A stretch of 22,582 bases of DNA. It comes from Lachnospiraceae bacterium (GTDB lineage Bacteria; Bacillota; Clostridia; Lachnospirales; Lachnospiraceae). Made by a program: the position numbers and the translations under genes. Of this stretch, positions 6,709 through 15,096 are shown piece after piece (positions within the stretch are counted from its first letter, which is position 1; the number at the start of each line of letters is the position of its first letter). The stretch covers positions 1 to 22,582 of the forward strand of contig VSNE01000005.1 of the NCBI GenBank assembly GCA_009774155.1, in the 5' to 3' direction. The notes under the pieces are model-generated. The model searched no databases. It was not told the origin of the DNA and saw only the letters and a program-made list of their open reading frames with translations.

Positions 6709-8514
6709 TTATTCTTCTGCGTCCTCCACTTTTGCAGCACGAATCTCAATTCCCAGCTCCTCAAGCTGAATATCATCTACGATATCTGGCGCGCTGGTCA
6801 GGAGGTCGGATGCATCCTTTACCTTCGGGAAAGCAATCACCTCGCGAATACTGTCTGCGCCGGTCATCAGCATCATCAGGCGGTCAAAGCCGTAAGCCAG
6901 CCCCGCGTGAGGCGGAACTCCATACTGAAATGCATCCAGCAGGAAGCCGAAACGCTCCTGCGCCTGCTCTTTCGTAAAGCCCAGCACCTCAAACATCTTC
7001 TCCTGCACATCTGCCTGAAAGATACGCACGGAGCCGCCGCCCAGCTCCGTTCCGTTTAAAACGATATCATAAGCCTTGGCACGGACTGCGCCCGGGTCGG
7101 TATCCAGCTTATCCAGATCCTCCTCCATAGGCATTGTAAACGGATGATGCATCGCCGCAAACCGGTTCTGCTCCTCGGACCATTCCAGAAGAGGAAACTC
7201 GGTTACCCATAGAAAACGGAACTGGTTTTTATCCAGAAGCCCTAAGCTGCGGGCAATCTCCAGACGCAGATTTCCCAGCACGTCCCATACTACCTGATTC
7301 TTATCGGCAGCAAACAAAAGCAAATCGCCTGGTTTTCCTTCCATAGCCTCCACCAGCTTTTTTATCTGCTCCTCTGTCATAAATTTTGCAAAAGAGGATT
7401 TACACCCGCCGTCCTCATTGATCGCCAGATAAGCCAGCCCTTTTGCTCCAAAGCCCTTGGCAAGCTCTACCAGAGCGTCAATTTTCTTACGGGGCATATG
7501 TCCCTGCCCCTCGGCGTTAATTCCCCGGACGGAGCCTCCATTCTCAAGAGCACCTGTAAATACCCCGAATCCGCAGTCTCTGACAATCTCCGATACATTT
7601 TTCAGTTCCATGCCAAAACGGGTATCCGGCTTATCGGACCCGAAACGGTCCATCGCCTCCTGCCAGGTAATTCTGGGAATCGGAAGCTCAATATCAAGCC
7701 CTATGGCATCCTTAAATATTTTCCTGAGAAGCCTTTCATTGACTTCGATCACATCGTCCACATCCGCAAAGGACATCTCCATATCAATCTGGGTAAACTC
7801 CGGCTGACGATCCGCGCGCAGATCCTCATCCCGGAAGCATTTTGCAATCTGAAAATAACGGTCATAGCCGGAGCACATCAAAAGCTGCTTAAAAAGCTGC
7901 GGAGACTGGGGAAGCGCGTAAAATTTACCCTGATGGACACGGCTGGGCACCAGATAATCCCGGGCGCCCTCCGGAGTGCTTTTAATCAGAATCGGAGTCT
8001 CAATCTCCAGAAAGCCTTCCTCTGCCAGCACTGCGCGGACCTTTGTCGCCACCCGGCTTCTGAGCATCAGCTTGCTCTGAATATCCGGCCTCCTAAGATC
8101 CAGAAAACGGTATTTCAGGCGAATCTCTTCCTTCGTCCTGGAATCCGCCTCAATCGGAAACGGGGGCGTCTGTGCCTCCGATAAAATCCGAAGCTCCTTT
8201 ACACGAATTTCAATGGCTCCGGTTGCCAGATTTTTATTTACCGCGCCGGAACGCGCCTCTACCTTTCCCACGGCCGCCGCTACAAACTCGCTTCTTAACT
8301 GCTCTGCCTTCTTAAAATTTTCGGTTCCGCAGTCCGACTCTTCAAATATAAGCTGCAAAATACCGGAACGATCTCTTAAATCCGTAAAAATAATACCGCC
8401 TTTATTTCTGCTCTTCTGCACCCAGCCCATAACGGTGACGGTCTCCCCGATATTTGCCGTACTAAGCTCTGTACATCTGTGGGTCCTGTGCAACCCCTTC
8501 ATTGATTCTGCCAT
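6709..8514 (-). CDS. aspS: Aspartyl-tRNA synthetase
   Basis: This 601-residue class II synthetase is of the bacterial type. It has an N-terminal OB-fold anticodon-binding domain (about 1-110, GWVQKSRNKGGIIFTDLRD), a catalytic core with QSPQ (203-206) and motif 2 FRDEDLRADRQPEFTQID (227-244), a GAD insertion domain in the middle, and motif 3 GLAYGFDRLMML near the C-terminus. It attaches aspartate to tRNA-Asp. The ATG at 8514 has an ideal AGGAGG seven bases upstream. An in-frame extension to 8553 would run up to the hisS stop and is rejected. It lies 38 bp downstream of hisS. Position 37, next to the anticodon-recognition loop, is Lys where E. coli has Leu and non-discriminating enzymes often have His, so tRNA-Asn discrimination cannot be called from sequence alone. 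Confidence 0.96.
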   Translation of the reverse strand: MAESMKGLHRTHRCTELSTANIGETVTVMGWVQKSRNKGGIIFTDLRDRSGILQLIFEESDCGTENFKKAEQLRSEFVAAAVGKVEARSGAVNKNLATGAIEIRVKELRILSEAQTPPFPIEADSRTKEEIRLKYRFLDLRRPDIQSKLMLRSRVATKVRAVLAEEGFLEIETPILIKSTPEGARDYLVPSRVHQGKFYALPQSPQLFKQLLMCSGYDRYFQIAKCFRDEDLRADRQPEFTQIDMEMSFADVDDVIEVNERLLRKIFKDAIGLDIELPIPRITWQEAMDRFGSDKPDTRFGMELKNVSEIVRDCGFGVFTGALENGGSVRGINAEGQGHMPRKKIDALVELAKGFGAKGLAYLAINEDGGCKSSFAKFMTEEQIKKLVEAMEGKPGDLLLFAADKNQVVWDVLGNLRLEIARSLGLLDKNQFRFLWVTEFPLLEWSEEQNRFAAMHHPFTMPMEEDLDKLDTDPGAVRAKAYDIVLNGTELGGGSVRIFQADVQEKMFEVLGFTKEQAQERFGFLLDAFQYGVPPHAGLAYGFDRLMMLMTGADSIREVIAFPKVKDASDLLTSAPDIVDDIQLEELGIEIRAAKVEDAEE

Positions 8515-8552
8515 AATGACGCCTCCTGTTTCTACTCTTCCATTCCTGCTCA

Positions 8553-9803
8553 CTATCTCCGGAAATACTCTTTGAATTCCGTATAGCCGTCCTTCATCAG
8601 CTGCTCTTTCTGGAATTTTTTGTTCTTGTTCATAAGGGATACCAGCACCTGAGCGCCTTTTTCTCTCTCTTCCTTTGCCTCTTTTAATATTTCGCAGAGC
8701 TTCTCCGCGGGCATATTTTTCTCAATTAAAAATGCTTTTTTTTCAGAAGCTCCGGGAATCTGAAAGCCCTGCTCCATAAGAATCGTGATAATACGTTCAA
8801 ATCCAATGGAAAATCCGCATGCCGGAACATCGTTTCCGGTAAATTTGCCGATCATCTTATCATAACGGCCGCCGCCTGCCACAGAACTGCCGAACTCTTC
8901 CATCTCAATCTCAAAAATAGTTCCGGTATAATAGGACATGCCGCGCACCAACGTAGGATCAAATACCAGATTAAACCGGGAGGACTTTACCGCGTCCACA
9001 CTTGCCTGAATCGTGCGCAGATTTTCAATCACTCCATCCTCCAGAACGCCTGACAGCTTTTTCTCCAGATAAGCCAGACTGTCCTCTGCCTGCTCCATCT
9101 CATCAAACATGGAAATATATTTCTCCACGCTCTCCTGTGCAAAGCCGGCTTCCACAAGCTCTGACCTTACGCCGTCCCATCCAATCTTGTCCATCTTATC
9201 CAGAATAATAAACACCAGATCAAACTGGCTCTCCGGGAAGCCGCTGTATACTGCCATCGCCTTTAAAATACGGCGTTCATTAATGCGCACCTTAAAGTCT
9301 CTGAAATTCAGCTTTCCAAGCAGCGTGGTGGTTGCCAGGATCAGTTCAATCTCCGCCAGACAGCCCGCCTCTCCCAGAATATCAATATCACACTGTACAA
9401 ACTGACGGAAACGCCCCCTCTGCGGACGATCCGCCCTCCATACGCTTCCCATCTGCAGCGCCTTAAACGGAACCGGCAGACTGTTCGCATTATTGGAATA
9501 AAATCTGGAAAGCGGCACTGTCAGATCATAGCGGAGGCCGCTGTCTGTCAGATCTCTCTCCGTCTCTGCCTTCTCCAGATTCAGCTTTTCCCCGCGCTTC
9601 ATAATCTTAAAAATCAGCTTCTCATTGTCCCCTCCCTGTTTACTGCACAGGTTTTCGATATGCTCCACACACGGAGTCTCGATAGAGGAGAAGCCAAAAC
9701 TTTTATAAGTTTCCTTAATCAGCCCGGTCACGTAATCCCTCACCTGCATCTCTGCAGGCAGAATGTCTTTCATACCCGTTACTGTTTTTTTCTTCAACGC
9801 CAT
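8553..9803 (-). CDS. hisS: Histidyl-tRNA synthetase, divergent type
   Basis: This 416-residue class II synthetase has RYDLTVPLSR (91-100), motif 2 RADRPQRGRFRQF (123-135) followed by QCDIDILGE, the HisA region LVRGMSYYTGT (285-295) and motif 3 ACGFSIGFERI (328-338). It charges tRNA-His. Two features differ from the E. coli type: the QCDIDILGE segment is closer to the form I recall for archaeal, eukaryotic and alphaproteobacterial enzymes, and the C-terminal anticodon-binding domain (about 355-416) is only about 60 residues and seems to lack the final strands. The ATG at 9803 is chosen because AGAGGA lies 8 bases upstream and the family N-terminus starts there. In-frame ATG at 9836 and GTG at 9848 are alternatives. 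It lies between hemZ and aspS. Confidence 0.94.
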   Translation of the reverse strand: MALKKKTVTGMKDILPAEMQVRDYVTGLIKETYKSFGFSSIETPCVEHIENLCSKQGGDNEKLIFKIMKRGEKLNLEKAETERDLTDSGLRYDLTVPLSRFYSNNANSLPVPFKALQMGSVWRADRPQRGRFRQFVQCDIDILGEAGCLAEIELILATTTLLGKLNFRDFKVRINERRILKAMAVYSGFPESQFDLVFIILDKMDKIGWDGVRSELVEAGFAQESVEKYISMFDEMEQAEDSLAYLEKKLSGVLEDGVIENLRTIQASVDAVKSSRFNLVFDPTLVRGMSYYTGTIFEIEMEEFGSSVAGGGRYDKMIGKFTGNDVPACGFSIGFERIITILMEQGFQIPGASEKKAFLIEKNMPAEKLCEILKEAKEEREKGAQVLVSLMNKNKKFQKEQLMKDGYTEFKEYFRR

Positions 9804-9853
9804 AACATTCTTCCTCTCTGTTGTTCCTTCTTTCATAATATCTGCCACAGCTT

Positions 9854-9869
9854 CCCCGGACTGCCGGGG
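9854..9869 (-). repeat. GC-rich palindrome between hemZ and hisS
   Basis: CCCCGG-CAGT-CCGGGG is a perfect 6-bp hairpin, extended outward by ACAG/CTGT across a 3-nt internal loop. No T-run follows on either side, so it is not an intrinsic terminator. It could be a processing or stability element between the two cistrons. No T-box features (specifier loop, GGTGG antiterminator bulge) were seen. Confidence 0.4.
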
Positions 9870-9886
9870 ACACTGTCACAGTCCCG

Positions 9887-11341
9887 TCAAAGATACTCCG
9901 CAAAAAATCTCTCTTTTCTCTGAATCATCTCATCAATGCGGTCTATATACTGCCCCACATCCTTGACGTTCTCCACCCGTTCAATCCTGGCTCCGCCGGG
10001 ACAGACATATTTTGTCGCCGCTCCCGCTCCGGCAGCCAGAATCGTCTGCTTTTCTTCCATAATAAGTATATTGTAAATTCCGGCTTTGTCAACCTTTGCA
10101 TATCCCACATTTTCAAAATTTCCCGCCATATTTTTCTGACGGTACAGATAGTAAGGAGACAGGCCCATCTCTGCACAATACCCTGCAGTCATGTCCATAA
10201 TCTGAATATTGTTTTCAAGCCCCATCTCTTCATATTTTTCCTTAAAAAGATTCAGACGCGCCGCCCTCTTGACAGCCAGAGAATGAATGGTAACGCTGTC
10301 CGGAGCCATAGCCGAAAGCTCCTGCATGGTATGCTCCACATCCTCATACTTTTCACCCGGAAGTCCGATAATCAAATCCATATTAATATGCCGGAATCCC
10401 ATCGTTCTTGCCAAAGCATAGGCTTCTTTTGTCTGTGCGGCCGTATGATGCCGGCCTATAATCCTAAGCGTCTCATCCTTCATTGTCTGAGGATTGATGG
10501 AAATGCGATCGATGCCGTGATCCAGAAGCGTCTGCAGTTTCTCTTCTGTGATGCTGTCCGGCCTTCCTGCCTCCACAGTAAATTCCTGCAGATAAGACAT
10601 GTCAAAGCCCGTCTGAATTTTGTGAAGCAGCCGATCCATCCGGCCGGGGCTTAAGGTCGTGGGCGTACCTCCTCCGATATAGACCGTATTTAGTTTTTTG
10701 CCGGAAAACCGTTCCGACAGATAATCCAGCTCTTTGCAGAGCGCATCCATATATTCATCTACCCGCTTTTCCCACAGAGACAAAGGGTAAGACGTAAAGG
10801 AGCAGTACAGGCAGGTGCTCGGGCAGAACGGAATGCCCACATACAGACTGTAGCCGTTCTCATAATCAATATTTCTAAGCACATGCCGCTCCCGCTCTGC
10901 AATCATAACGCTTAAAGCAGCCTTCTCCCTGCTTGTCAGATAGGTTTTTCTCATGTATTTCTCAGTCTGCCCGCAGCTTTCTCCCGCTTCCAGAAGCTGC
11001 ATGGCAATCTTTGTGGGACGAATCCCGGTCAGTGTCCCCCATGGCAGCGTCTGCCCGGTATATTCTGACAAAATGCTGTAGATCAGCCGTTTCAGATGAT
11101 TCTTTGTCTCCTTCCGGTCCGCGTAGTCAATGGCCCGTCTCCCATTTCCTGCCGCTCCTGCGTCTGTCAAAAGCTCTGTGGATACCGTCTCATCCGTAAA
11201 TACCACTGTCATCCGAAGCTTTGTCTCTTCTATAAAATCCTCCCGCACCCGGACCGTCACGTTCTCCCTGGGGAAGAATGCCTTTACCAGAGAATGAATA
11301 TCATATTCAAAGCTTGGTCTGTTTACAATTACTTCAATCAT
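9887..11341 (-). CDS. hemZ: Radical SAM coproporphyrinogen III oxidase-like protein HemZ
   Basis: This 484-residue radical SAM protein carries the cluster motif CPSTCLYC (Cys173, Cys177, Cys180), the GGGTPT glycine motif downstream, and an FTVEAGRPDS segment typical of the HemN/HemZ group. The roughly 165-residue N-terminal extension before the radical SAM core is typical of HemZ as opposed to HemN/HemW. Family members are annotated as oxygen-independent coproporphyrinogen III dehydrogenase, but in clostridia without other heme genes the real substrate is uncertain. The ATG at 11341 follows AAAGGGG at about 5 bases. It is the first gene after the MBL terminator. I found no convincing promoter in the 54 bp between them, so read-through or a weak promoter is possible. 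Confidence 0.9.
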   Translation of the reverse strand: MIEVIVNRPSFEYDIHSLVKAFFPRENVTVRVREDFIEETKLRMTVVFTDETVSTELLTDAGAAGNGRRAIDYADRKETKNHLKRLIYSILSEYTGQTLPWGTLTGIRPTKIAMQLLEAGESCGQTEKYMRKTYLTSREKAALSVMIAERERHVLRNIDYENGYSLYVGIPFCPSTCLYCSFTSYPLSLWEKRVDEYMDALCKELDYLSERFSGKKLNTVYIGGGTPTTLSPGRMDRLLHKIQTGFDMSYLQEFTVEAGRPDSITEEKLQTLLDHGIDRISINPQTMKDETLRIIGRHHTAAQTKEAYALARTMGFRHINMDLIIGLPGEKYEDVEHTMQELSAMAPDSVTIHSLAVKRAARLNLFKEKYEEMGLENNIQIMDMTAGYCAEMGLSPYYLYRQKNMAGNFENVGYAKVDKAGIYNILIMEEKQTILAAGAGAATKYVCPGGARIERVENVKDVGQYIDRIDEMIQRKERFFAEYL

Positions 11342-11395
11342 ATTATCCCCTTTATTTTCCCTCCTGCAGTCCGCGTCTGCCAACGGAAGCCTTTT

Positions 11396-11426
11396 AAAAA
11401 AGGCACAACACAAAGGTTATGCCTTT
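11396..11426 (-). terminator. Terminator after the apt-rel-MBL unit
   Basis: On the minus strand, AAAGGCATAAC (11426-11416) pairs with GTTGTGCCTTT (11409-11399) through 11 bp with one G-U. The loop is 6 nt and a TTTTTT run covers 11401-11396. It is about 70 bp after the MBL hydrolase stop and about 55 bp before the hemZ ATG. Confidence 0.82.
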
Positions 11427-11493
11427 CAGCCGGAATCCATATTCTGTTCTGTATCCGAACAATTAACGCCAAAGGGGCAGGAGCATGCGTACC

Positions 11494-12132
11494 TTATCCC
11501 TGCACAAACGGATTATACATCTTTTCATATCCGATGGTCGTCTCCTCCCCATGTCCCGGACAGACCCTCGTTTCGTCAGGCAGGGCAAACAGTGTCTCTC
11601 TCACAGAGCGTACAATCTGCGACATGCTTCCGCCGGGAAAATCACTTCTCCCTACAGATGCCTGAAACAGCGTGTCTCCGGAAAATACGCAGCCTGCCTC
11701 CTGACAGTAGTAGGAAGCTCCGCCCGGGGTGTGTCCCGGCGTATGAAATACCTTCAGTCCGATCCCCGCCAGCGTCAGCTCCTGGCCGTCCTTTAAATAT
11801 TCGTCCGCGTTTACTGTAATCACCTTATGGCTGATAAATACAGACAGATTTGTCTTTGCGTTCAGAAGCAGGGCTTTCTCCTCCTGAAGCGCATAGACAG
11901 GCGCACCGGTAAGCTCCTGCAGCTCCTTTGCCCCGCCCATATGATCCGCATGCCCATGGGTTAAAAGAATACCTTTCACAGACCACCCGTTTTTCCGCGC
12001 ATATGCGTAAAGCTTTTCCGCTTCGCCGCCCGGATCAAAGATCAGCGCTTCTTTTGTGTCCTCATTCACCAGAAACCAGCAGTTCACTGCCAGACTTCCT
12101 GCCGTCAAGGAAGAAATACTCAGATTCGCCAT
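11494..12132 (-). CDS. MBL-fold metallo-hydrolase (glyoxalase II-like)
   Basis: This 212-residue protein has the metallo-beta-lactamase-fold metal motif THGHADH (58-64), His134 in HTPGHTPGG, Asp153 in SGDTLF and His194 in CPGHGEETT, so the binuclear metal site is complete. This small family (YcbL/glyoxalase II-like) hydrolyses thioesters or related esters; the exact substrate is not known. The ATG at 12132 has AGGAGG five bases upstream. A GTG six bases earlier is less well placed. It follows rel by 17 bp, and its position next to rel is common in clostridia. It is the last gene of its transcription unit. Confidence 0.92.
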   Translation of the reverse strand: MANLSISSLTAGSLAVNCWFLVNEDTKEALIFDPGGEAEKLYAYARKNGWSVKGILLTHGHADHMGGAKELQELTGAPVYALQEEKALLLNAKTNLSVFISHKVITVNADEYLKDGQELTLAGIGLKVFHTPGHTPGGASYYCQEAGCVFSGDTLFQASVGRSDFPGGSMSQIVRSVRETLFALPDETRVCPGHGEETTIGYEKMYNPFVQG

Positions 12133-12149
12133 GTGCACCTCCTGTCTGC

Positions 12150-14447
12150 TTAGCTGGCTGAACGCTCAATATCCAAAACGCTCTCCACCTGACGCAGCTT
12201 GTCAATAATTTTATTCAGCTCTTCCACACTGGAAATATCAAAGCTCATGGTAATGGTGGCCGTTCCCTGCTTGCTTACCCGCACATTCATGGAGGTCACA
12301 TCAATGTTTTTCTCTGTGAGAATCTTGGAGATATCCACTAAAAGACCTGTACGGTTATTGCCGTATATTTTAATCTCCGTAGTATATTTCTCTCCCGCCC
12401 GGGTCTGCGCGCCTCCCTGCCATTCCGCATCGATCAGCCTTTCCCTCTCGGATTCCGCCAGATGAAGCATATTGACGCAATCCGTTCTGTGGATCGTCAC
12501 GCCGCGGCCTCTGGTCACAAATCCTACAATCTCATCCCCCGGAACCGGGTTGCAGCATTTGGAAAAACGGACTGCCACATCGTCAATGCCTTTGACCACA
12601 ATACCGCTTTTAGACTTGGCAATACGGATTTTCTGCTCCTTTGCTTCACTGACGCTTTCCATAATTTTAGCGTCCGTGACAGCCTTTTTCTTTGCCTTTT
12701 CATATTCCTCGACCATCTTGTTGACGACCTGGCCTTCTTTCAGGCCGCCGTGGCCGACTGCAGCCATGACCGAGTCCCAGTCACGGAAGCCGTACTTGCG
12801 CAGAACGCTTTCCTGATATTCCGGCTTCACAATCTGGGCCATCTGAATGCCCTTCATTCTGCAATATTGGGCAATCAGCTCTTTTCCCTTAATAATATTG
12901 CTCTCTTTAAACTCCGTCTTAAACCACTGGTTGATCTTATTCTTTGCCTGGGTGCTTTTGACGATGCCAAGCCAGTCACGGCTTGGTCCTTTGGAGTTCT
13001 GGGATGTAATAATCTCAATGCGGTCGCCGTTCTTAATCACATAGTCGATCGGCACCAGCTTGCCGTTAACTCTCGCGCCGATCATTTTATTGCCGACCGC
13101 ACTGTGGATACTGTAGGCAAAATCAATCGGATTGGAACCATTGGGCAGTGTTTTCACGTCGCCGCCCGGTGTAAAGCAGTAGACGCTCTCCGAAAACAGA
13201 TCCAGATCGCTCTTTAAAAGGCTCATAAATTCCCGGTTATCTGACATGTCCTGCTGCCATTCCAGAATCTGGCGCAGCCACGTCAGCTTTGCTTCCGCAC
13301 TGTCCTTTCCTTCCAGATTCTGCTGGGTGCTTCCGCCGCTCTCCTTGTATTTCCAGTGGGCGGCGATACCATACTCCGCCGTGCGGTGCATATCGTAGGT
13401 ACGAATCTGAATCTCAAAGGGCTGCCCCTTCGGTCCAATCAGCGTCGTATGCAAAGACTGATACATATTGGGCTTCGGCATGGCAATATAATCCTTAAAG
13501 CGGCCCGGAATCGGCTTATACATTTCATGAATCACGCCCAGCGCCGCATAGCAGTCCTTTACCGACTCCACGAGAATCCGGACTGCGAACAGATCATAAA
13601 TCTGATCCAGTGTTTTCTCCTGGTTCACCATTTTCTTATAAATACTGAAAAAATGCTTCACCCGGCCCTTCACATCCGCTTCAATGCTTGCATTTTCCAT
13701 ATGACGCTTTACTTCTGCCACAATAGACTGCACATACTTCTCACGGACGCTCTTCTTATCGGAAATCTGGGCCACCAGCTCATAGTACACCTCCGGCTCC
13801 AGATATTTAAGCGCCAGATCATCCAGTTCAATCTTCACCTTGGAAATACCGAGGCGCTGGGCAATCGGAGCATAGATGTCCATAGTCTCCCTTGCCTTTT
13901 CCTTCTGCTTCTCCGGACGCATATATTTTAGTGTCCGCATATTATGCAGACGGTCCGCCAGCTTAATCAGAATGACGCGGATATCCTTGGCCATGGCAAG
14001 AAACATTTTTCTTAAATTCTCTGCCTGCTCATCCACCTTATCCGCCGAATAATTAAGCTGCCCCAGCTTGGTAACGCCGTCTACCAGAAGCGCCACCTCT
14101 TCTCCGAAAAGCCTTGCCAGATCCTCCGATGTCATCGGTGTGTCTTCTACCACATCATGCAGAAGCCCGGCAACGATGCTTTCCTTATCCAGCTCCAGAT
14201 CCGCAAGTATGATAGCAACACAAATAGGGTGAATGATATAGGGTTCACCTGATTTACGCACCTGATCCTTATGAGCCTCCATAGCCACCTGGAATGCTTT
14301 TTCAATCATGGAAATATCTGCGGAGGGATGATATCTGGCCACACTTTGAATCAGCTCCTGATACAACTCCTCCGGACTGGTAAAATCCTCCATCTTCTTG
14401 ATGCTTCTGTCATCCTTCTGGACCTCTTTTGCCTGTGCTTCTGTCAT
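12150..14447 (-). CDS. relA: Bifunctional (p)ppGpp synthetase/hydrolase Rel
   Basis: This 765-residue long RSH protein contains the HD hydrolase domain with His73, His97-Asp98 (LLHDVVEDT) and LADRLHN; the synthetase domain with RFKD (316-319) and YQSLHT; a TGS domain (about 420-480); a zinc-finger region with Cys631-Cys632, His653 and Cys657; and a C-terminal ACT domain (about 690-762). The intact HD residues and the RxKD (not ExDD) motif indicate both synthesis and hydrolysis, as in Gram-positive Rel. It acts on stalled ribosomes in amino-acid starvation. The ATG at 14447 has GGTGA five bases upstream; a GTG at 14456 is an alternative. It lies 30 bp after apt, likely co-transcribed. Confidence 0.96.
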   Translation of the reverse strand: MTEAQAKEVQKDDRSIKKMEDFTSPEELYQELIQSVARYHPSADISMIEKAFQVAMEAHKDQVRKSGEPYIIHPICVAIILADLELDKESIVAGLLHDVVEDTPMTSEDLARLFGEEVALLVDGVTKLGQLNYSADKVDEQAENLRKMFLAMAKDIRVILIKLADRLHNMRTLKYMRPEKQKEKARETMDIYAPIAQRLGISKVKIELDDLALKYLEPEVYYELVAQISDKKSVREKYVQSIVAEVKRHMENASIEADVKGRVKHFFSIYKKMVNQEKTLDQIYDLFAVRILVESVKDCYAALGVIHEMYKPIPGRFKDYIAMPKPNMYQSLHTTLIGPKGQPFEIQIRTYDMHRTAEYGIAAHWKYKESGGSTQQNLEGKDSAEAKLTWLRQILEWQQDMSDNREFMSLLKSDLDLFSESVYCFTPGGDVKTLPNGSNPIDFAYSIHSAVGNKMIGARVNGKLVPIDYVIKNGDRIEIITSQNSKGPSRDWLGIVKSTQAKNKINQWFKTEFKESNIIKGKELIAQYCRMKGIQMAQIVKPEYQESVLRKYGFRDWDSVMAAVGHGGLKEGQVVNKMVEEYEKAKKKAVTDAKIMESVSEAKEQKIRIAKSKSGIVVKGIDDVAVRFSKCCNPVPGDEIVGFVTRGRGVTIHRTDCVNMLHLAESERERLIDAEWQGGAQTRAGEKYTTEIKIYGNNRTGLLVDISKILTEKNIDVTSMNVRVSKQGTATITMSFDISSVEELNKIIDKLRQVESVLDIERSAS

Positions 14448-14477
14448 ACTTCTCACCGTTTTCTATTTTAAAAATTA

Positions 14478-15002
14478 TTATTTTCCTTCGTAGCAGATAA
14501 CGCTGTCCACGTCATATCCGGCCAGTCGTTCTCTTCCTTTGAGCCCTGCCAGCTCCATCAGGAATACCATCCTGACAACCTCTCCTCCAAGAGACTCCAC
14601 CAGCTTTGCCGCAGCCTCGATCGTGCCTCCCGTGGCAATCAGGTCATCAATCAGGACTACCTTCTGCCCCGGTTTGACGGAATCCTTGTGCATCTCAATC
14701 ACTGCGCTTCCATACTCAAGCTCATATTCCACAGAGACTGTCTCCCTGGGAAGCTTACCCTTTTTACGCACCAGTATAAACGGTTTATGAAGATTATATG
14801 CTATCGGCATACCAAAGATAAATCCCCTGGACTCCGTTCCCGCGATCACGTCAAAATCCAGCCCTTCTAATTTTTCCTGAATCTTGTCGATGGCAAGCTT
14901 AAGGCCGTCCGCATCCTGAAGAACGGAAGTCACATCGCGAAAAATAATCCCCGGCTCCGGAAAATCCGGAATACTTACAACATAATCTTCTACTTTTTTC
15001 AT
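14478..15002 (-). CDS. apt: Adenine phosphoribosyltransferase
   Basis: This 174-residue enzyme converts adenine and PRPP to AMP and pyrophosphate in purine salvage. It shows the PRPP-binding loop VLIDDLIATGGT (116-127), GTESRGF (55-61) and the IPDFPxPGIxFRD N-terminus typical of Apt. The length is standard. The ATG at 15002 follows AAAGGAG at about 9 bases. It heads the apt-rel-MBL unit, with a promoter about 54 bp upstream. Linking purine salvage to rel is a recurrent arrangement in Firmicutes. Confidence 0.97.
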   Translation of the reverse strand: MKKVEDYVVSIPDFPEPGIIFRDVTSVLQDADGLKLAIDKIQEKLEGLDFDVIAGTESRGFIFGMPIAYNLHKPFILVRKKGKLPRETVSVEYELEYGSAVIEMHKDSVKPGQKVVLIDDLIATGGTIEAAAKLVESLGGEVVRMVFLMELAGLKGRERLAGYDVDSVICYEGK

Positions 15003-15055
15003 CAGTATTCTCTCCTTTATTACAGTTCGGGCATCTTCCCGCCCAGATTATTTTT

Positions 15056-15084
15056 AATATAGCACACTTCAAAACACTTCGCAA
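15056..15084 (-). promoter_or_regulatory. Promoter of apt-rel-MBL
   Basis: On the minus strand, TTGCGA (15084-15079) lies 17 bp before TATATT (15061-15056), which is preceded by TGC (extended -10). It lies in the gap between recJ and apt, about 54 bp from the apt ATG. A short GGGC/GCCC hairpin lies in the leader near 15028-15043. Confidence 0.7.
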
Positions 15085-15096
15085 CGTTTTATCCCG

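Noticed and set aside
9804..9886. T-box leader before hisS
   Set aside because: The gap is only 83 bp and lacks a specifier loop, T-box sequence and terminator; only a GC-rich hairpin is present.
12462..13217. 251-codon plus-strand frame opposite rel
   Set aside because: The opposite strand codes for conserved Rel domains; the plus frame has no recognisable motif.
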